Below, piece after piece: positions 14,635-23,147 of a stretch of 27,738 nucleotides of DNA. A program made the translations under genes and the position numbers. Each line of letters begins with the position of its first letter. Position 1 is the first letter of the stretch. Source of the stretch: CAZMSQ01 sp964569025 (GTDB lineage Bacteria > Bacteroidota > Bacteroidia > Chitinophagales > Saprospiraceae); NCBI GenBank assembly GCA_964569025.1, contig CAZMSQ010000031.1, positions 1 to 27,738 of the forward strand. Reading direction: 5' to 3'. The notes beneath the pieces were generated by a model that saw only the letters and a list, made by a program, of their open reading frames with translations, had not been told where the DNA came from and did not search any database.

Positions 14635-17498
14635 CGCCATGCAATCCCCTCAATAATTGCTTTCTTGCCGAGCAGCCACTGCCAGAATGTTCGGTTTGTC
14701 ACCGGGCTGACCCCAGCCCATGGCTTCCCGCAATAATTCTGCAGCCCACCTTCACCTTCCAAGGTGAGCGTGCCGCCCGGCTCGACAATCACCTGTCCTC
14801 CGGCAGGGATGCCAATCGGTGCGCGGATGATCAGGTGACCACCATCAAGGATGCGCAACGGCACATCCAAAGACCGGGCTGATGACCATATCTGACGGTC
14901 TGAAATGAGAAACTCATGGGAGGGCTCTGACGGAAGAAGATCGCCCTCCCACAAACCCCGTCCGAAGGTTGCCACCCGCAATGTGCCCGAGCAGCGATGA
15001 ATCATCAGTTCGGTGCACCTCACATTCGGCAGATTGCCGAATTTTTTCCATCCATCCATCCCTTTGTCGGTGTAATACACACCAGCATCCGTGGCGATAT
15101 ACAACCGCTCGCGGCTCCCGCCCTCACAGACAATGCCATTGACCGGGAGATTGCGAAGGGATTCACTGCCCTCATCCTTCCAGACCCCTCCATTTCCAGA
15201 CGCATTCCGGGTCCAGCTCCACACCTTGAACTCCGGCTGATACCCCCCGAAGGTCACCCACACTTTGTCCGGATTCCCCGGATGGGCTGCCACGCCCGTA
15301 ATGATGGGAAAATCAATACTCAGAGGCCCTTGACTGGGGAATCTTTCCATCGGTATTTGCTCTACACACCTGAGACCTGATTGTTTCAGCATTGCCTCAT
15401 CACACCCTTCCGGGACCGTCCGAAACAACCCCGCAGGCAGTCCGAATTCTGGCAATCCAGACCAGGCCAGATACAGAACGTCCGGCTCGGAGGCACAGAT
15501 ATCAAACTCCCAAATCCTTCGTTTCCACTGGGCTGGCTCCAATTTTCCGGCATCCGTCAAAGGTGTCCAAATCTCTCCGGGCTTCACATCAACATCCTGA
15601 AAATTTGCATCAACCCGTTCATACAACTCGGTCATTCCCCAAATCATATGACCACTCAATGGGTGGTTCATCATACGGAATGTATTCGGAATCCAGGCTT
15701 TTTCGCCACTGACTGGATCAATCGGTCGCAAATCATCAAGTGTGTGGTCTCCGTTGAATTTCTTGCTGACCTCCCTGACCTTCCTCTGGGTGAAGGGGTC
15801 ATACCGGCTCATGCTGTAATTTTCATGAATAAAGACGGTCCCTGTGCGATCATCAATCCGGGCGCCATACCCGTCGCCCCCTCCAATTGATTCCCAATAC
15901 CGCTCTCCGGAATAAGGGTCAGTGCGCAGCAGCATAGTGCCACAGTCCTGCGTCCCGATGACAGCCTCCAGATCAGGTCCGGGCCGTTCGAAGTGGTCAA
16001 ATGTCCAGATCAGGTTGGTTTGAAGCCCTGAATTGCTAAACTGGAATGTCCCGTCAGGATTTCCCCATGACAGGCCGCCATCATGAGCCACGAGGAGGCG
16101 TGGGTTGTTTGTATTGGGCTCGAAGGCAAGGGCATGCACATCGACATGATAGCCTTGGTGCCCGGAGCCCGCCAGCAGTTGAAAGGCGTTGCCGGACTCC
16201 ACCTCCTCATCTGTCAGTCCTGCCGCTGTACCGCTGAGATTGACGACTCCGTAAACTATCTGATTTGCATCCACATCAGACACTGCAAGTGCCATGCGTG
16301 ATGCAGCCATGCCCCACTCCGCCCGGTCCTGTACCACATGCCATTGTTTCCCGTCCCACATCCGAATTTGCAACACGGGTCGCCGTTCCCGGGTCCCAAA
16401 ATCGCTGCAGCGCTCCTCTCCACGGCCCGGCCCGAGCACGGGTTTCCGATACACTTCCTCAGCCAGCACATATGCATACAATCGTGACGGGTCATCTGGA
16501 GTCACAGCAAGATTGATAACCATCGGCGAAAATTCCCTTGAAATCTTCCCTCCATCCTGACAAAGTGAATCATACACACCAGGGCACTCACGCCTGGCGC
16601 GCAGGCAAAAACCGTCATCATACTTCATCTCAAAGAGAGAATCCGGATCCATTCCTGGCAATGGCGCCCAGGTCGTTCCTCCATCTGCAGAGCGATAAAT
16701 CTGTCTCCCAGCAGCATATAAAATATCCGGACGCCCTGGCGTCAATACCAGTCCACGCCATCCGGAACCGGATTCGAAAGGACGCTCTTCGGCCAAGATT
16801 TGCTCCCAAACCACTTCTGAGGCCGGTGCCAGCGCATTCGTGGTGCGCCAGAGCCCATGGTGGGTTGACAACGCAAACAATATCTCTGGATTTCGGGGGT
16901 GTGATTCTATTCTGACAAGCTGCATCCCAAGTGGCTCGGCACAGGTGAAGGAACCCGGCATTGCAATCCTCTCCCAGTTGGCCCCATCATCACGCGAACG
17001 GTACACACCTGAAGAAAACATAGTATTCACAACCACCCCACGGTACGGCTCGAATACCAACCTATAACTATGATCCCCATCTCCCGCTGCCAGAAACAGA
17101 GTCTCCGGGTCTTGCCGGCATACTGCAACATCAGCAACGTTGATGGCTGGCAGCTGGGTATCTACAGCACCCACGACATCCCACTGCCGCCCTTCGTTTT
17201 CCGTCCGCCACAGCCCACCAGTCGGACTGAACGCATAAATCCTCCCATATCCTGAACTCCCTGGCTCCCCTTCATGATACCGCGGATCAAACCGCACCCC
17301 ATTCATCTGCCCATTCCCAATATGCGCCCCCTTCCCCTTCGGCTGCCCCTCCGGCCCCAAACACCTCCATTTCGGATCAAATCCCCCTGCATCAGGCGCA
17401 TCACCACAAAAAAAAGCCGGAACCACCGGCTGCGCATGCACGAAAATGTTATTCGCACAAAACAAAACCAAAAAAGCAACAACACGGGGGAGGAACAA
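14631..17498 (-). CDS. Secreted sortilin/BNR-type beta-propeller protein, possibly C-terminally truncated
   Basis: A 955-residue exported protein. After a signal peptide (residues 1-22, cut at VHA/Q) there are repeated beta-propeller blades like those of sortilin/Vps10 or BNR proteins. Asp boxes appear at SRDDGANW (168-175) and SADGGTTW (270-277), with weaker ones at TENEGRQW (99-106) and HDGGLSW (472-478). From about 865 a right-handed beta-helix-like tail begins (VPLRILDGGHLIIRAP, VEPGGTLTLEGEGG, NYCGKPWAGV) but ends after two or three turns. Bacteroidota proteins with this tail usually continue and end in a T9SS sorting domain; neither is present. The only start codon after an in-frame stop is TTG 17498, which lies at the edge of the AATT inverted repeat. 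Its role is unknown, perhaps surface binding. Confidence 0.85.
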   Translation of the reverse strand: MFLPRVVAFLVLFCANNIFVHAQPVVPAFFCGDAPDAGGFDPKWRCLGPEGQPKGKGAHIGNGQMNGVRFDPRYHEGEPGSSGYGRIYAFSPTGGLWRTENEGRQWDVVGAVDTQLPAINVADVAVCRQDPETLFLAAGDGDHSYRLVFEPYRGVVVNTMFSSGVYRSRDDGANWERIAMPGSFTCAEPLGMQLVRIESHPRNPEILFALSTHHGLWRTTNALAPASEVVWEQILAEERPFESGSGWRGLVLTPGRPDILYAAGRQIYRSADGGTTWAPLPGMDPDSLFEMKYDDGFCLRARRECPGVYDSLCQDGGKISREFSPMVINLAVTPDDPSRLYAYVLAEEVYRKPVLGPGRGEERCSDFGTRERRPVLQIRMWDGKQWHVVQDRAEWGMAASRMALAVSDVDANQIVYGVVNLSGTAAGLTDEEVESGNAFQLLAGSGHQGYHVDVHALAFEPNTNNPRLLVAHDGGLSWGNPDGTFQFSNSGLQTNLIWTFDHFERPGPDLEAVIGTQDCGTMLLRTDPYSGERYWESIGGGDGYGARIDDRTGTVFIHENYSMSRYDPFTQRKVREVSKKFNGDHTLDDLRPIDPVSGEKAWIPNTFRMMNHPLSGHMIWGMTELYERVDANFQDVDVKPGEIWTPLTDAGKLEPAQWKRRIWEFDICASEPDVLYLAWSGLPEFGLPAGLFRTVPEGCDEAMLKQSGLRCVEQIPMERFPSQGPLSIDFPIITGVAAHPGNPDKVWVTFGGYQPEFKVWSWTRNASGNGGVWKDEGSESLRNLPVNGIVCEGGSRERLYIATDAGVYYTDKGMDGWKKFGNLPNVRCTELMIHRCSGTLRVATFGRGLWEGDLLPSEPSHEFLISDRQIWSSARSLDVPLRILDGGHLIIRAPIGIPAGGQVIVEPGGTLTLEGEGGLQNYCGKPWAGVSPVTNRTFWQWLLGKKAIIEGIAWR

Positions 17499-17762
17499 AA
17501 TTAAAAATTATGAATTAAAGATTAAAAATTTTTAATATTTTGATTTACAGTGGCTAATAACCGTTACAATCTCAATTACAATTCATACTTCTTTTCATTC
17601 TCAAATACGAAATACTCACATTCATCAACCCCCTCCAAATCTATAACTCAATCAATTCATCATTCAAATTTCCCACACACATTCCATATTCACTATCTCC
17701 ACTTCTCCCCCTTAAGCCACAACCCAAACACAATCAATTCATAATTCATAATTTTTAATTTT
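17497..17762. repeat. AATT-ended inverted-repeat element with G-poor core
   Basis: The 21-bp arms at 17497-17517 and 17742-17762 are perfect reverse complements of each other, rich in AATT and separated by 224 nt. From 17564 to 17782 the plus strand has only two G bases (17609 and 17716), while C is common, so the core is extremely strand-skewed. The left arm overlaps the TTG start of the propeller gene, and the right arm ends 13 nt before the ferredoxin stop. No open frame of note lies inside. It could be a non-autonomous mobile unit, a 3'-end structure or both. Confidence 0.7.
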
Positions 17763-17774
17763 TAATTTTCTTTA

Positions 17775-18122
17775 TCACACATGCAGTTTCTCCTTCCGCG
17801 CGAGCAGCACATCTTCTCCCTCCACATGGTCGGGATCCGGTACGCAGCAATCGACGGGGCAGACTGCGGCGCATTGGGGCTCTTCGTGGAAGCCGACGCA
17901 CTCTGTGCACTTATCGGGCACGATGTAGTAGTAGTCGTCTTCAACGGGTGTATTTTTCTGATTGGCTTCAACCTCCGTGCCGTCACCGAGGATATAATTG
18001 CCGGTGATGCCGGTACCTTCTGAGATAGCCCATTCGATTCCTCCTTCGTAAATGGCGTTGTTGGGGCATTCCGGTTCACATGCTCCGCAGTTGATGCACT
18101 CGTCTGTAATGATAATGGCCAT
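17775..18122 (-). CDS. 2[4Fe-4S] ferredoxin
   Basis: A 115-residue low-potential electron carrier. Cluster one uses C9-x2-C12-x2-C15-x3-C19-P. Cluster two uses C72-x2-C75-x8-C84-x3-C88-P. The eight-residue spacing in the second cluster and the acidic tail are typical of the Allochromatium-type bacterial ferredoxins. About 50 residues separate the two motifs, longer than in clostridial ferredoxins but usual for this type. It is cytoplasmic and serves redox partners that cannot be told from the sequence. It stands alone, with a putative promoter about 85 nt upstream and the AATT element right behind its stop. Confidence 0.95.
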   Translation of the reverse strand: MAIIITDECINCGACEPECPNNAIYEGGIEWAISEGTGITGNYILGDGTEVEANQKNTPVEDDYYYIVPDKCTECVGFHEEPQCAAVCPVDCCVPDPDHVEGEDVLLARKEKLHV

Positions 18123-18205
18123 GGCAAATGAATAAGTTAAGTTTGAGAATGAGAACGGCGGAAGCCCCGGAATTGTTTGCCGACGGCTTGGTTCGGATTC
18201 GTTTG

Positions 18206-18213
18206 CAAAGGTA
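18206..18213 (-). promoter_or_regulatory. Putative ferredoxin promoter (-7 box)
   Basis: On the minus strand TACCTTTG fits TANNTTTG exactly, 83 nt before the ferredoxin ATG and beyond the glycosyltransferase stop. A pyrimidine run lies where the -33 box should be, but no clean TTTG. Confidence 0.42.
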
Positions 18214-18246
18214 TGGCCCGGACCAGAAAAAGAACGAAGATTTTGG

Positions 18247-19218
18247 TCAGTTTTGCCCCTGAGAAATCTCCTGATCGATGAGGTACTTATTCCGGTCTGA
18301 AGAGCTGCGGGCTACCAGCTCGGCGAGAAAGCCTGAGGTAAAAAGCTGAACGCCGATGATGAGAAGGAGAATGCTGAAGAAGAAAAGGGGGCGGTCTGCA
18401 AGATTGCCCATATAGAGGGGGGAAAAGAACTTTTCATAGGAGAGGAATCCGAAAATGAGGAATCCTGCCAGAAAGCACAGGGTCCCGATGGTCCCGAAAA
18501 AGTGCATCGGCCGCTTGCCAAACTTGCTGACAAAGGTGATGCTCATCAGGTCGAGAAAGCCATTGATGAAACGCTCAAGCCCAAACTTGGTGGTCCCGTA
18601 CTTCCTCGCCCGGTGCTCGACGACCTTCTCGCCAATTTTTTGGAAGCCTGCCGCCTTGGCCATCACAGGGATATAGCGATGCATCTCTCCGTACACCTCA
18701 ATTGACTTGACAACCTTGGCCCGGTAGGCCTTGAGTCCACAGTTGAAATCATGCAAGGGAATACCACTCAACCAGCGTGTGGCACCATTGAAGAGCTTGG
18801 TGGGGATGGTTTTCGAGATGGGATCATAGCGCTTTTTCTTCCAGCCGGAGACCAAATCATACCCCTCTTCCATAATCATACGGTAGAGATCAGGAATCTC
18901 ATCCGGACTGTCCTGAAGGTCGGCATCCATGGTGATAACCACCTCACCTCGGACCCTATGAAAGCCAGTATTCAAGGCCGCCGATTTGCCGTAATTCCTT
19001 CGAAAGCGAATGCCGCGCACTTCCGGATGTTGCTGGACCAGCCCTTCAATAACCTGCCATGAAGAATCTGTGCTCCCATCATCTACCATGAGAATCTCAT
19101 AGGAGAGGTCGTGGTCGGTCATCACCTTGCGAATCCACTGTTCCAACTCAGGCAGTGACTCCTCTTCATTAAATAACGGGACTACGATGGAAATATCCAT
19201 GTCTGTTTCTTTTGGCAT
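18247..19218 (-). CDS. DPM1/DpgS-like family 2 glycosyltransferase
   Basis: A 323-residue membrane-bound glycosyltransferase. The GT-A domain shows the opening ISIVVPLFNEEESLPEL, MVDDGSTD, RRNYGKSAALNTGF and the metal-binding MDADLQDSPDE. Two C-terminal helices (FFGTIGTLCFLAGFLIFGFL and FFFSILLLIIGVQLFTSGFL) anchor it. Relatives move a sugar from a nucleotide to polyprenyl phosphate. The exact sugar cannot be read. It follows two DUF4199 membrane-protein genes closely (39 nt), an order I associate with Bacteroidota, and they are likely co-transcribed. ATG 19218 is given; ATG 19200 (MDISIVV) starts closer to the conserved region and is equally plausible. Confidence 0.92.
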   Translation of the reverse strand: MPKETDMDISIVVPLFNEEESLPELEQWIRKVMTDHDLSYEILMVDDGSTDSSWQVIEGLVQQHPEVRGIRFRRNYGKSAALNTGFHRVRGEVVITMDADLQDSPDEIPDLYRMIMEEGYDLVSGWKKKRYDPISKTIPTKLFNGATRWLSGIPLHDFNCGLKAYRAKVVKSIEVYGEMHRYIPVMAKAAGFQKIGEKVVEHRARKYGTTKFGLERFINGFLDLMSITFVSKFGKRPMHFFGTIGTLCFLAGFLIFGFLSYEKFFSPLYMGNLADRPLFFFSILLLIIGVQLFTSGFLAELVARSSSDRNKYLIDQEISQGQN

Positions 19219-19257
19219 GTTCGGCCCATGTATTGGCCCGCAGATTGTACGATTTCG

Positions 19258-19800
19258 TCACGCATCAGACCGACCCAACTGGTTGGCTCCGTCGGAGCGA
19301 CCCCGGGTGGCAAAGGCAATGATCAGCGCAATCAAAAAACCTCCAAGGATTCCCTTCGCAAAGCTGAAAGCCAGATTTGTGAGAGAAAACTTTCCTCCTG
19401 ACGACTCAATTTCACGGCGGGCCTCCACAATTTGCGCTTCAGTCAACTGCCCGCCAGAATATTCTTGCATCACATCCAACGCCTCCAACTGCCTGGCCAT
19501 AGACAGCGCAGCCATTTCTGAGTCAAAGGTAAAGAGCAAATAGTAGAAAATCCAGAACATCAGGCCGGAAACAACAAATACCCCAAACGGGGCCCTGATC
19601 AACTCCCGCCAATACAGTGAACCCGCTGCATACCCCACCTCATACACAGCAGCACGGTACATGAAAAAGACAGTAACAGGAACAGTACCCCAATATAAAA
19701 GAAGAGAGAATACCTGCGATTTATCTATGAGGTAGACAATTGAGTAAAGGGCAATGGTCAGCGCCCCGGCAATAACGCCATTGCGGAGTGAACCAGACAT
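19258..19800 (-). CDS. DUF4199 membrane protein
   Basis: A 180-residue protein with four hydrophobic helices in the DUF4199 arrangement: an N-terminal GVIAGALTIALYSIVYLI helix, a second pair around residues 30-50 and 75-95, a polar linker rich in Met, Glu and Gln, and a last helix after FSFAKGILGGFLIALIIAF. The family's function is unknown. ATG 19800 is preferred because the longer frame opens at a TTG inside the preceding gene. It follows the other DUF4199 gene by 13 nt, and the two look like paralogues. Confidence 0.8.
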   Translation of the reverse strand: MSGSLRNGVIAGALTIALYSIVYLIDKSQVFSLLLYWGTVPVTVFFMYRAAVYEVGYAAGSLYWRELIRAPFGVFVVSGLMFWIFYYLLFTFDSEMAALSMARQLEALDVMQEYSGGQLTEAQIVEARREIESSGGKFSLTNLAFSFAKGILGGFLIALIIAFATRGRSDGANQLGRSDA

Positions 19801-19813
19801 CAACGGCACCCTG

Positions 19814-20268
19814 TCAGGCCTCTTTCTTCGTAACCGCAGATACCACCAATCCCACCAACATACCCATAATGGTGCCGGAAAGAAAACCGCTTGCTGCAAA
19901 AAAGAGAGGCGACATAAAAGCGCGCATCATACCTTCCATCCCCTCCACATCCTGGCCCTGATCCTCCATTTGCTCCATCGCCTGGGAAAAAATGGCATCA
20001 ATGACATCAGGCTCGATGAAAGCAAAGAAGATATAAGTGTAAATCCCTGAAATAAATGACATCATCACCGTAGCCATCGCAGTAACCCCAAATGCTTTAC
20101 CAAAAGAGATGAACCCGCCAAGAACCTTATCGCGGTGCTCCCGCACTGCTAAAAACAAAACAGCCACAAAAATTGCAACACTCAAAAAGGTCTGCAGCGT
20201 ATTCGACGGCTGAGAGCCATCAGCATTTAACTCGTATTGGACCAACCCCAGCAAATTGGTCAGCAGCG
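19814..20268 (-). CDS. DUF4199 membrane protein, N-terminus lost in assembly gap
   Basis: At least 151 residues are visible. The frame stays open into the run of N at 20269, so the true start and probably the first helix lie in the gap; a TTG at 20252-20254 is not a likely start. Helices occur at TFLSVAIFVAVLFLAV and GVTAMATVMMSFISGIYTYI and at the C-terminal GFLSGTIMGMLVGLVVSAV. The linker between them is Met/Glu/Gln-rich (AIFSQAMEQMEDQGQDVEGM), as in the neighbouring paralogue. It ends 13 nt before that gene. The two probably act together in the inner membrane, but no role is known. Confidence 0.75.
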
Positions 20269-20368
20269 NNNNNNNNNNNNNNNNNNNNNNNNNNNNNNNN
20301 NNNNNNNNNNNNNNNNNNNNNNNNNNNNNNNNNNNNNNNNNNNNNNNNNNNNNNNNNNNNNNNNNNNN
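20269..20368. other. Assembly gap of 100 N
   Basis: Exactly 100 N, the usual placeholder, so the real distance is unknown. One side is the interrupted DUF4199 gene; the other side begins directly with AATT repeats, which probably broke the assembly. Confidence 0.95.
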
Positions 20369-20451
20369 TAATTCGTAATTCGTAATTCACCCCTAACCTC
20401 CTACCAACCAAGCACCTACAATTCTTAATTCATAATTTTTAATTATAAATT
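20369..20451. repeat. AATT-rich repeat, partial second copy beside the gap
   Basis: It begins with three TAATTCGT/CAC-type units directly at the gap, then a C-rich, G-poor stretch, then an AATT tract. The 19 bases at 20426-20444 are identical to 17742-17760, the right arm of the element at 17497-17762. It ends at the stop codon of the minus-strand CotH-like gene, as the other copy ends near the ferredoxin stop. Confidence 0.65.
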
Positions 20452-21621
20452 CTAATTATCCACCCTCCCCCCTTCATCAGGGCTCACAAACAATCTCTTC
20501 ACAAGCGTCTCATTTTCGAGAATGCGATAGAATGATTGAATCATCTGCCGGGCATGGCTGCGACTTTCCCTGTCCAGGCTTTCCAACTCGTCAATGACTC
20601 GCAGCAAATCACTTTTCTTTGACTGATAATGAGCAACGGTGGCACGGACAACGGCCTCAGTTTCACGGGGTCCTTTGAAGACCCGGTCGGTCAGGGAGGT
20701 GAGCCCGATATTTGGATCTGGGATGGCATAAGGAGCATTGACCAATCCGGAAAAATCAAAATCGTAGGGAATGGCGAGGACTTCCTCAGAAAAAGGCTGC
20801 TTGATGAACTTGACATTCCGGGCCATTACAAGGTCCCAGTCTGTGTTGGCAACCATAAATTGGAACAGGCTCTGCATCATTCGCTGGTAGGGGTCAAAGG
20901 AATCATCGGGAAGGTTCATGATTTCAAATTCTTCACCGCCGAGGCGGGCGGCCAGCTCATCAATATCCTCGATCAGGAATCCGAGACGCGTGAACCCGTC
21001 ATACGTGCCTGATACATCTGTGTAGCGCACCTCAACCAAACGCGTTCTGAGACTCTGGCCTGTCAATGCGCGATACATGGCGTAGGCCAGATACTCACGC
21101 AACACCACCTGGCGGCTGGTTTCGTCATCGAGGCAGTGCGTGACCAGTTTGAACTGATCAAAGGGTGCCAGTCCGGCAGCCCGCAAATCGTCCTTGTCGA
21201 GATCCAGCTTCAGTGGTGGAAAATCGCAGTTCATTCGCCGAAAACGCCCCCTCATCTTTACCCGTGCCTTCCAGTTGGTGACGCTCCCAAAGGGATCAGT
21301 CAGCGAAAGGCTCGCTGGCTGGTACTCGTCGTTCCGCCTGTCTGACAGGAGGGCGCCGAGATCGGTCATCAAGCCGATTCGGAGTGGTTCAGCATGCGAC
21401 TGGCCAAACAGGTCAAAAAGACTTCTTGACGTGACTTCCTGAACCTCTGATGCAGGTACAGTCTGACAATTTGGCTGGGCAGACAACCCGGTCGGAAGCC
21501 ACGTCGCCAAGGCGGTTGTGAAAATCCAGACATTCACCATCAACCCGAAAGAAAGGCGTGTAGTTGTCGAACGATTTCTCGTTGGCTGCATTGAATTCAG
21601 AAGATTTTGCACGATATTCAT
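20452..21621 (-). CDS. Secreted CotH-like atypical kinase-fold protein
   Basis: A 389-residue protein with a long leader ending near residue 48 (TALATWLPTGLSAQ). The body resembles CotH-type atypical kinases: KARVKMRGRFR (118-128), a Lys in FDQFKLV (K158) that could hold ATP, 'VLREYLAYAMY', then the catalytic-looking NTDWDLVMARN (259-269) and the metal-binding-like PYDFDFSG (285-292). CotH proteins phosphorylate secreted proteins; activity here is inferred, and the family match is by motif only. A start at codon 28 (21540) would give a shorter, more standard signal peptide. It diverges from the alkaline phosphatase gene, and its stop touches an AATT repeat. Confidence 0.65.
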   Translation of the reverse strand: MNIVQNLLNSMQPTRNRSTTTRLSFGLMVNVWIFTTALATWLPTGLSAQPNCQTVPASEVQEVTSRSLFDLFGQSHAEPLRIGLMTDLGALLSDRRNDEYQPASLSLTDPFGSVTNWKARVKMRGRFRRMNCDFPPLKLDLDKDDLRAAGLAPFDQFKLVTHCLDDETSRQVVLREYLAYAMYRALTGQSLRTRLVEVRYTDVSGTYDGFTRLGFLIEDIDELAARLGGEEFEIMNLPDDSFDPYQRMMQSLFQFMVANTDWDLVMARNVKFIKQPFSEEVLAIPYDFDFSGLVNAPYAIPDPNIGLTSLTDRVFKGPRETEAVVRATVAHYQSKKSDLLRVIDELESLDRESRSHARQMIQSFYRILENETLVKRLFVSPDEGGRVDN

Positions 21622-21784
21622 ATATTCAGGGTTTTTTCAATCTTTTGTCCAATCTATTGACACCAAATCTCCGCAAAAGATGCAGGCAAAATGCCATTTG
21701 GAGATGAATTCGGAGAATTTCCCGACAGATGTCCAGCCTTTCCGGATGAAGAACGGCAGAAAGTCGTCGGAGTTCACCTTCAAG

Positions 21785-22984
21785 ATGCAAATTTCAGTAT
21801 TTTATTCCAAGATACTGCAATATTTTTCTGCATTTTCATTCCGATACATTCATTTTGCCCTTTTAGCAATATTTTATTCTGTTTTTCAGTCTTGTCAAAC
21901 AACGATTGATTTGCCCCGTCGTCTTCCGCGTATCCCAGCGGATATGCCGGCACGAAATGTGGTGTTAATCATCGGAGATGGGATGGGGCTGAGCCAGATA
22001 TCGAGCTTGGTGTTGGGGGAAGATCAGCCTTCAGCCTTTGAGCGGTTCGGGGTCATTGGCTTTCAAAAAACCCATTCTTCATCAGACCTCATCACCGATT
22101 CTGCCGCCGGAGCCACGGCCATGGCGACAGGTGTGAAGACCTACAATGGCGCCATTGGGGTCAATGCAGACACCATTCCTGTTCAGACCCTCATTGAGCG
22201 GTGCGAGGAGGAGGGGCTTTCAACTGGCATGCTCACCACTGCGACCATCGTCCATGCAACCCCTGCGGCCTTTGCAGCTCACAGGTCCTTTCGGGAACAG
22301 TACGAAGGCATCGCCCTTGATTATCTTGAACAGGACATCGATTTTCTGGTGGGTGGGGGTCAGAAATTTTTTGAACGGAGGGAAACAGACGGAGCGGACC
22401 TGACAGCTGCTTTCAGGCGCAAGGGGTATGCAGTGTACAGTTACTTCGACCGGAATCTGGAGACCACCATCCTGAACACCCGGAAAAATGTGCTCTTCTT
22501 TACGGCAGATAACCAGCCCGTCTCTGCTCAGTATGGCCGTACCTATCTGCCGAAAGCGACAAGGCTTGGGCTGAATTTTCTGGATCAGCACGGCGACAAG
22601 GGCTTCTTTTTTCTGGTTGAAGGCGGGCAAGTAGACTGGGCTGGTCACTACAACCAGCCCGATATGCTGGATGCCGAAATGAAAGACCTCCACGCAGCCA
22701 TTCTCGAGGCCCTCTCTTTCGCTCTGACAGACGGCACAACGCTGGTGGTGGTAACCGCCGACCATGAGACCGGCGGGCTTGGCCTTCACCAGTCGGAGAA
22801 AGACAAGAATCGCCTGGAATACAGGTACACAACCAATGGACATACCGCCTCTTTGGTACCTGTCTTCGCTTTTGGCCCCGGAGCACACCATTTTTCTGGC
22901 ATCTATGAGAATACCGGCCTGCACGCAAACATCCTGAAGGCCCTTCAATGGGCTACTCCATCCACCTGGAAGCAGGTGCAATGA
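21785..22984 (+). CDS. Alkaline phosphatase, PhoA superfamily lipoprotein
   Basis: A 399-residue phosphomonoesterase with the full metal site: D65 in IIGDGMG, nucleophile S106 in TDSAAGATAMATG, E279/D284/H288 in VEGGQVDWAGH, D326/H327 in VTADHETGG and H353 in TNGHT. It should release phosphate from organic esters outside the inner membrane. I chose ATG 21785 because it gives a leader ending in VFQSC, a lipobox with Cys37. The open frame extends upstream to a GTG at 21518, but that part overlaps the divergent gene and has no family similarity. ATG 21746 is a second option. A small hairpin follows the stop, and groES starts 163 nt on. Confidence 0.93.
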   Translation: MQISVFYSKILQYFSAFSFRYIHFALLAIFYSVFQSCQTTIDLPRRLPRIPADMPARNVVLIIGDGMGLSQISSLVLGEDQPSAFERFGVIGFQKTHSSSDLITDSAAGATAMATGVKTYNGAIGVNADTIPVQTLIERCEEEGLSTGMLTTATIVHATPAAFAAHRSFREQYEGIALDYLEQDIDFLVGGGQKFFERRETDGADLTAAFRRKGYAVYSYFDRNLETTILNTRKNVLFFTADNQPVSAQYGRTYLPKATRLGLNFLDQHGDKGFFFLVEGGQVDWAGHYNQPDMLDAEMKDLHAAILEALSFALTDGTTLVVVTADHETGGLGLHQSEKDKNRLEYRYTTNGHTASLVPVFAFGPGAHHFSGIYENTGLHANILKALQWATPSTWKQVQ

Positions 22985-22992
22985 CCAGAAAT

Positions 22993-23007
22993 CCGACAAA
23001 ATGTCGG
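22993..23007 (+). terminator. Small hairpin after the alkaline phosphatase gene
   Basis: CCGACA-AAA-TGTCGG, a perfect 6-bp stem 8 nt past the stop. Only TTCTC follows, so termination is uncertain. Confidence 0.35.
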
Positions 23008-23147
23008 TTCTCATCTGCCAGCATCCTCCATTTTCTCCCACTTTCTGCAATTCTGTCAGGAGAAATCAAATTGGCACATCCTATGCTATGGGGGTGTTGT
23101 TGTCTACAATCTATTTTCACAAACTCTTAATTAAATAGCTCAACACT

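Noticed and set aside
17541..17741. CRISPR array or tandem repeat array between the AATT arms
   Set aside because: The interior is skewed and simple, but no regular direct repeat with spacers can be found.
21518..21784. N-terminal extension of the alkaline phosphatase from a GTG at 21518
   Set aside because: It overlaps the signal-peptide region of the divergent CotH-like gene and lacks homology, whereas ATG 21785 gives a lipoprotein leader.
22220..23050. A 276-residue minus-strand open frame opposite the alkaline phosphatase gene
   Set aside because: The plus-strand frame carries every catalytic motif of the phosphatase; the antisense frame shows no family features.
23072..23107. Possible CIRCE heat-shock operator upstream of groES
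   Set aside because: TTGGCACAT matches only 6 of 9 bases of the left CIRCE arm, and no right arm at the proper 9-nt spacing pairs with it. I would not call an operator.
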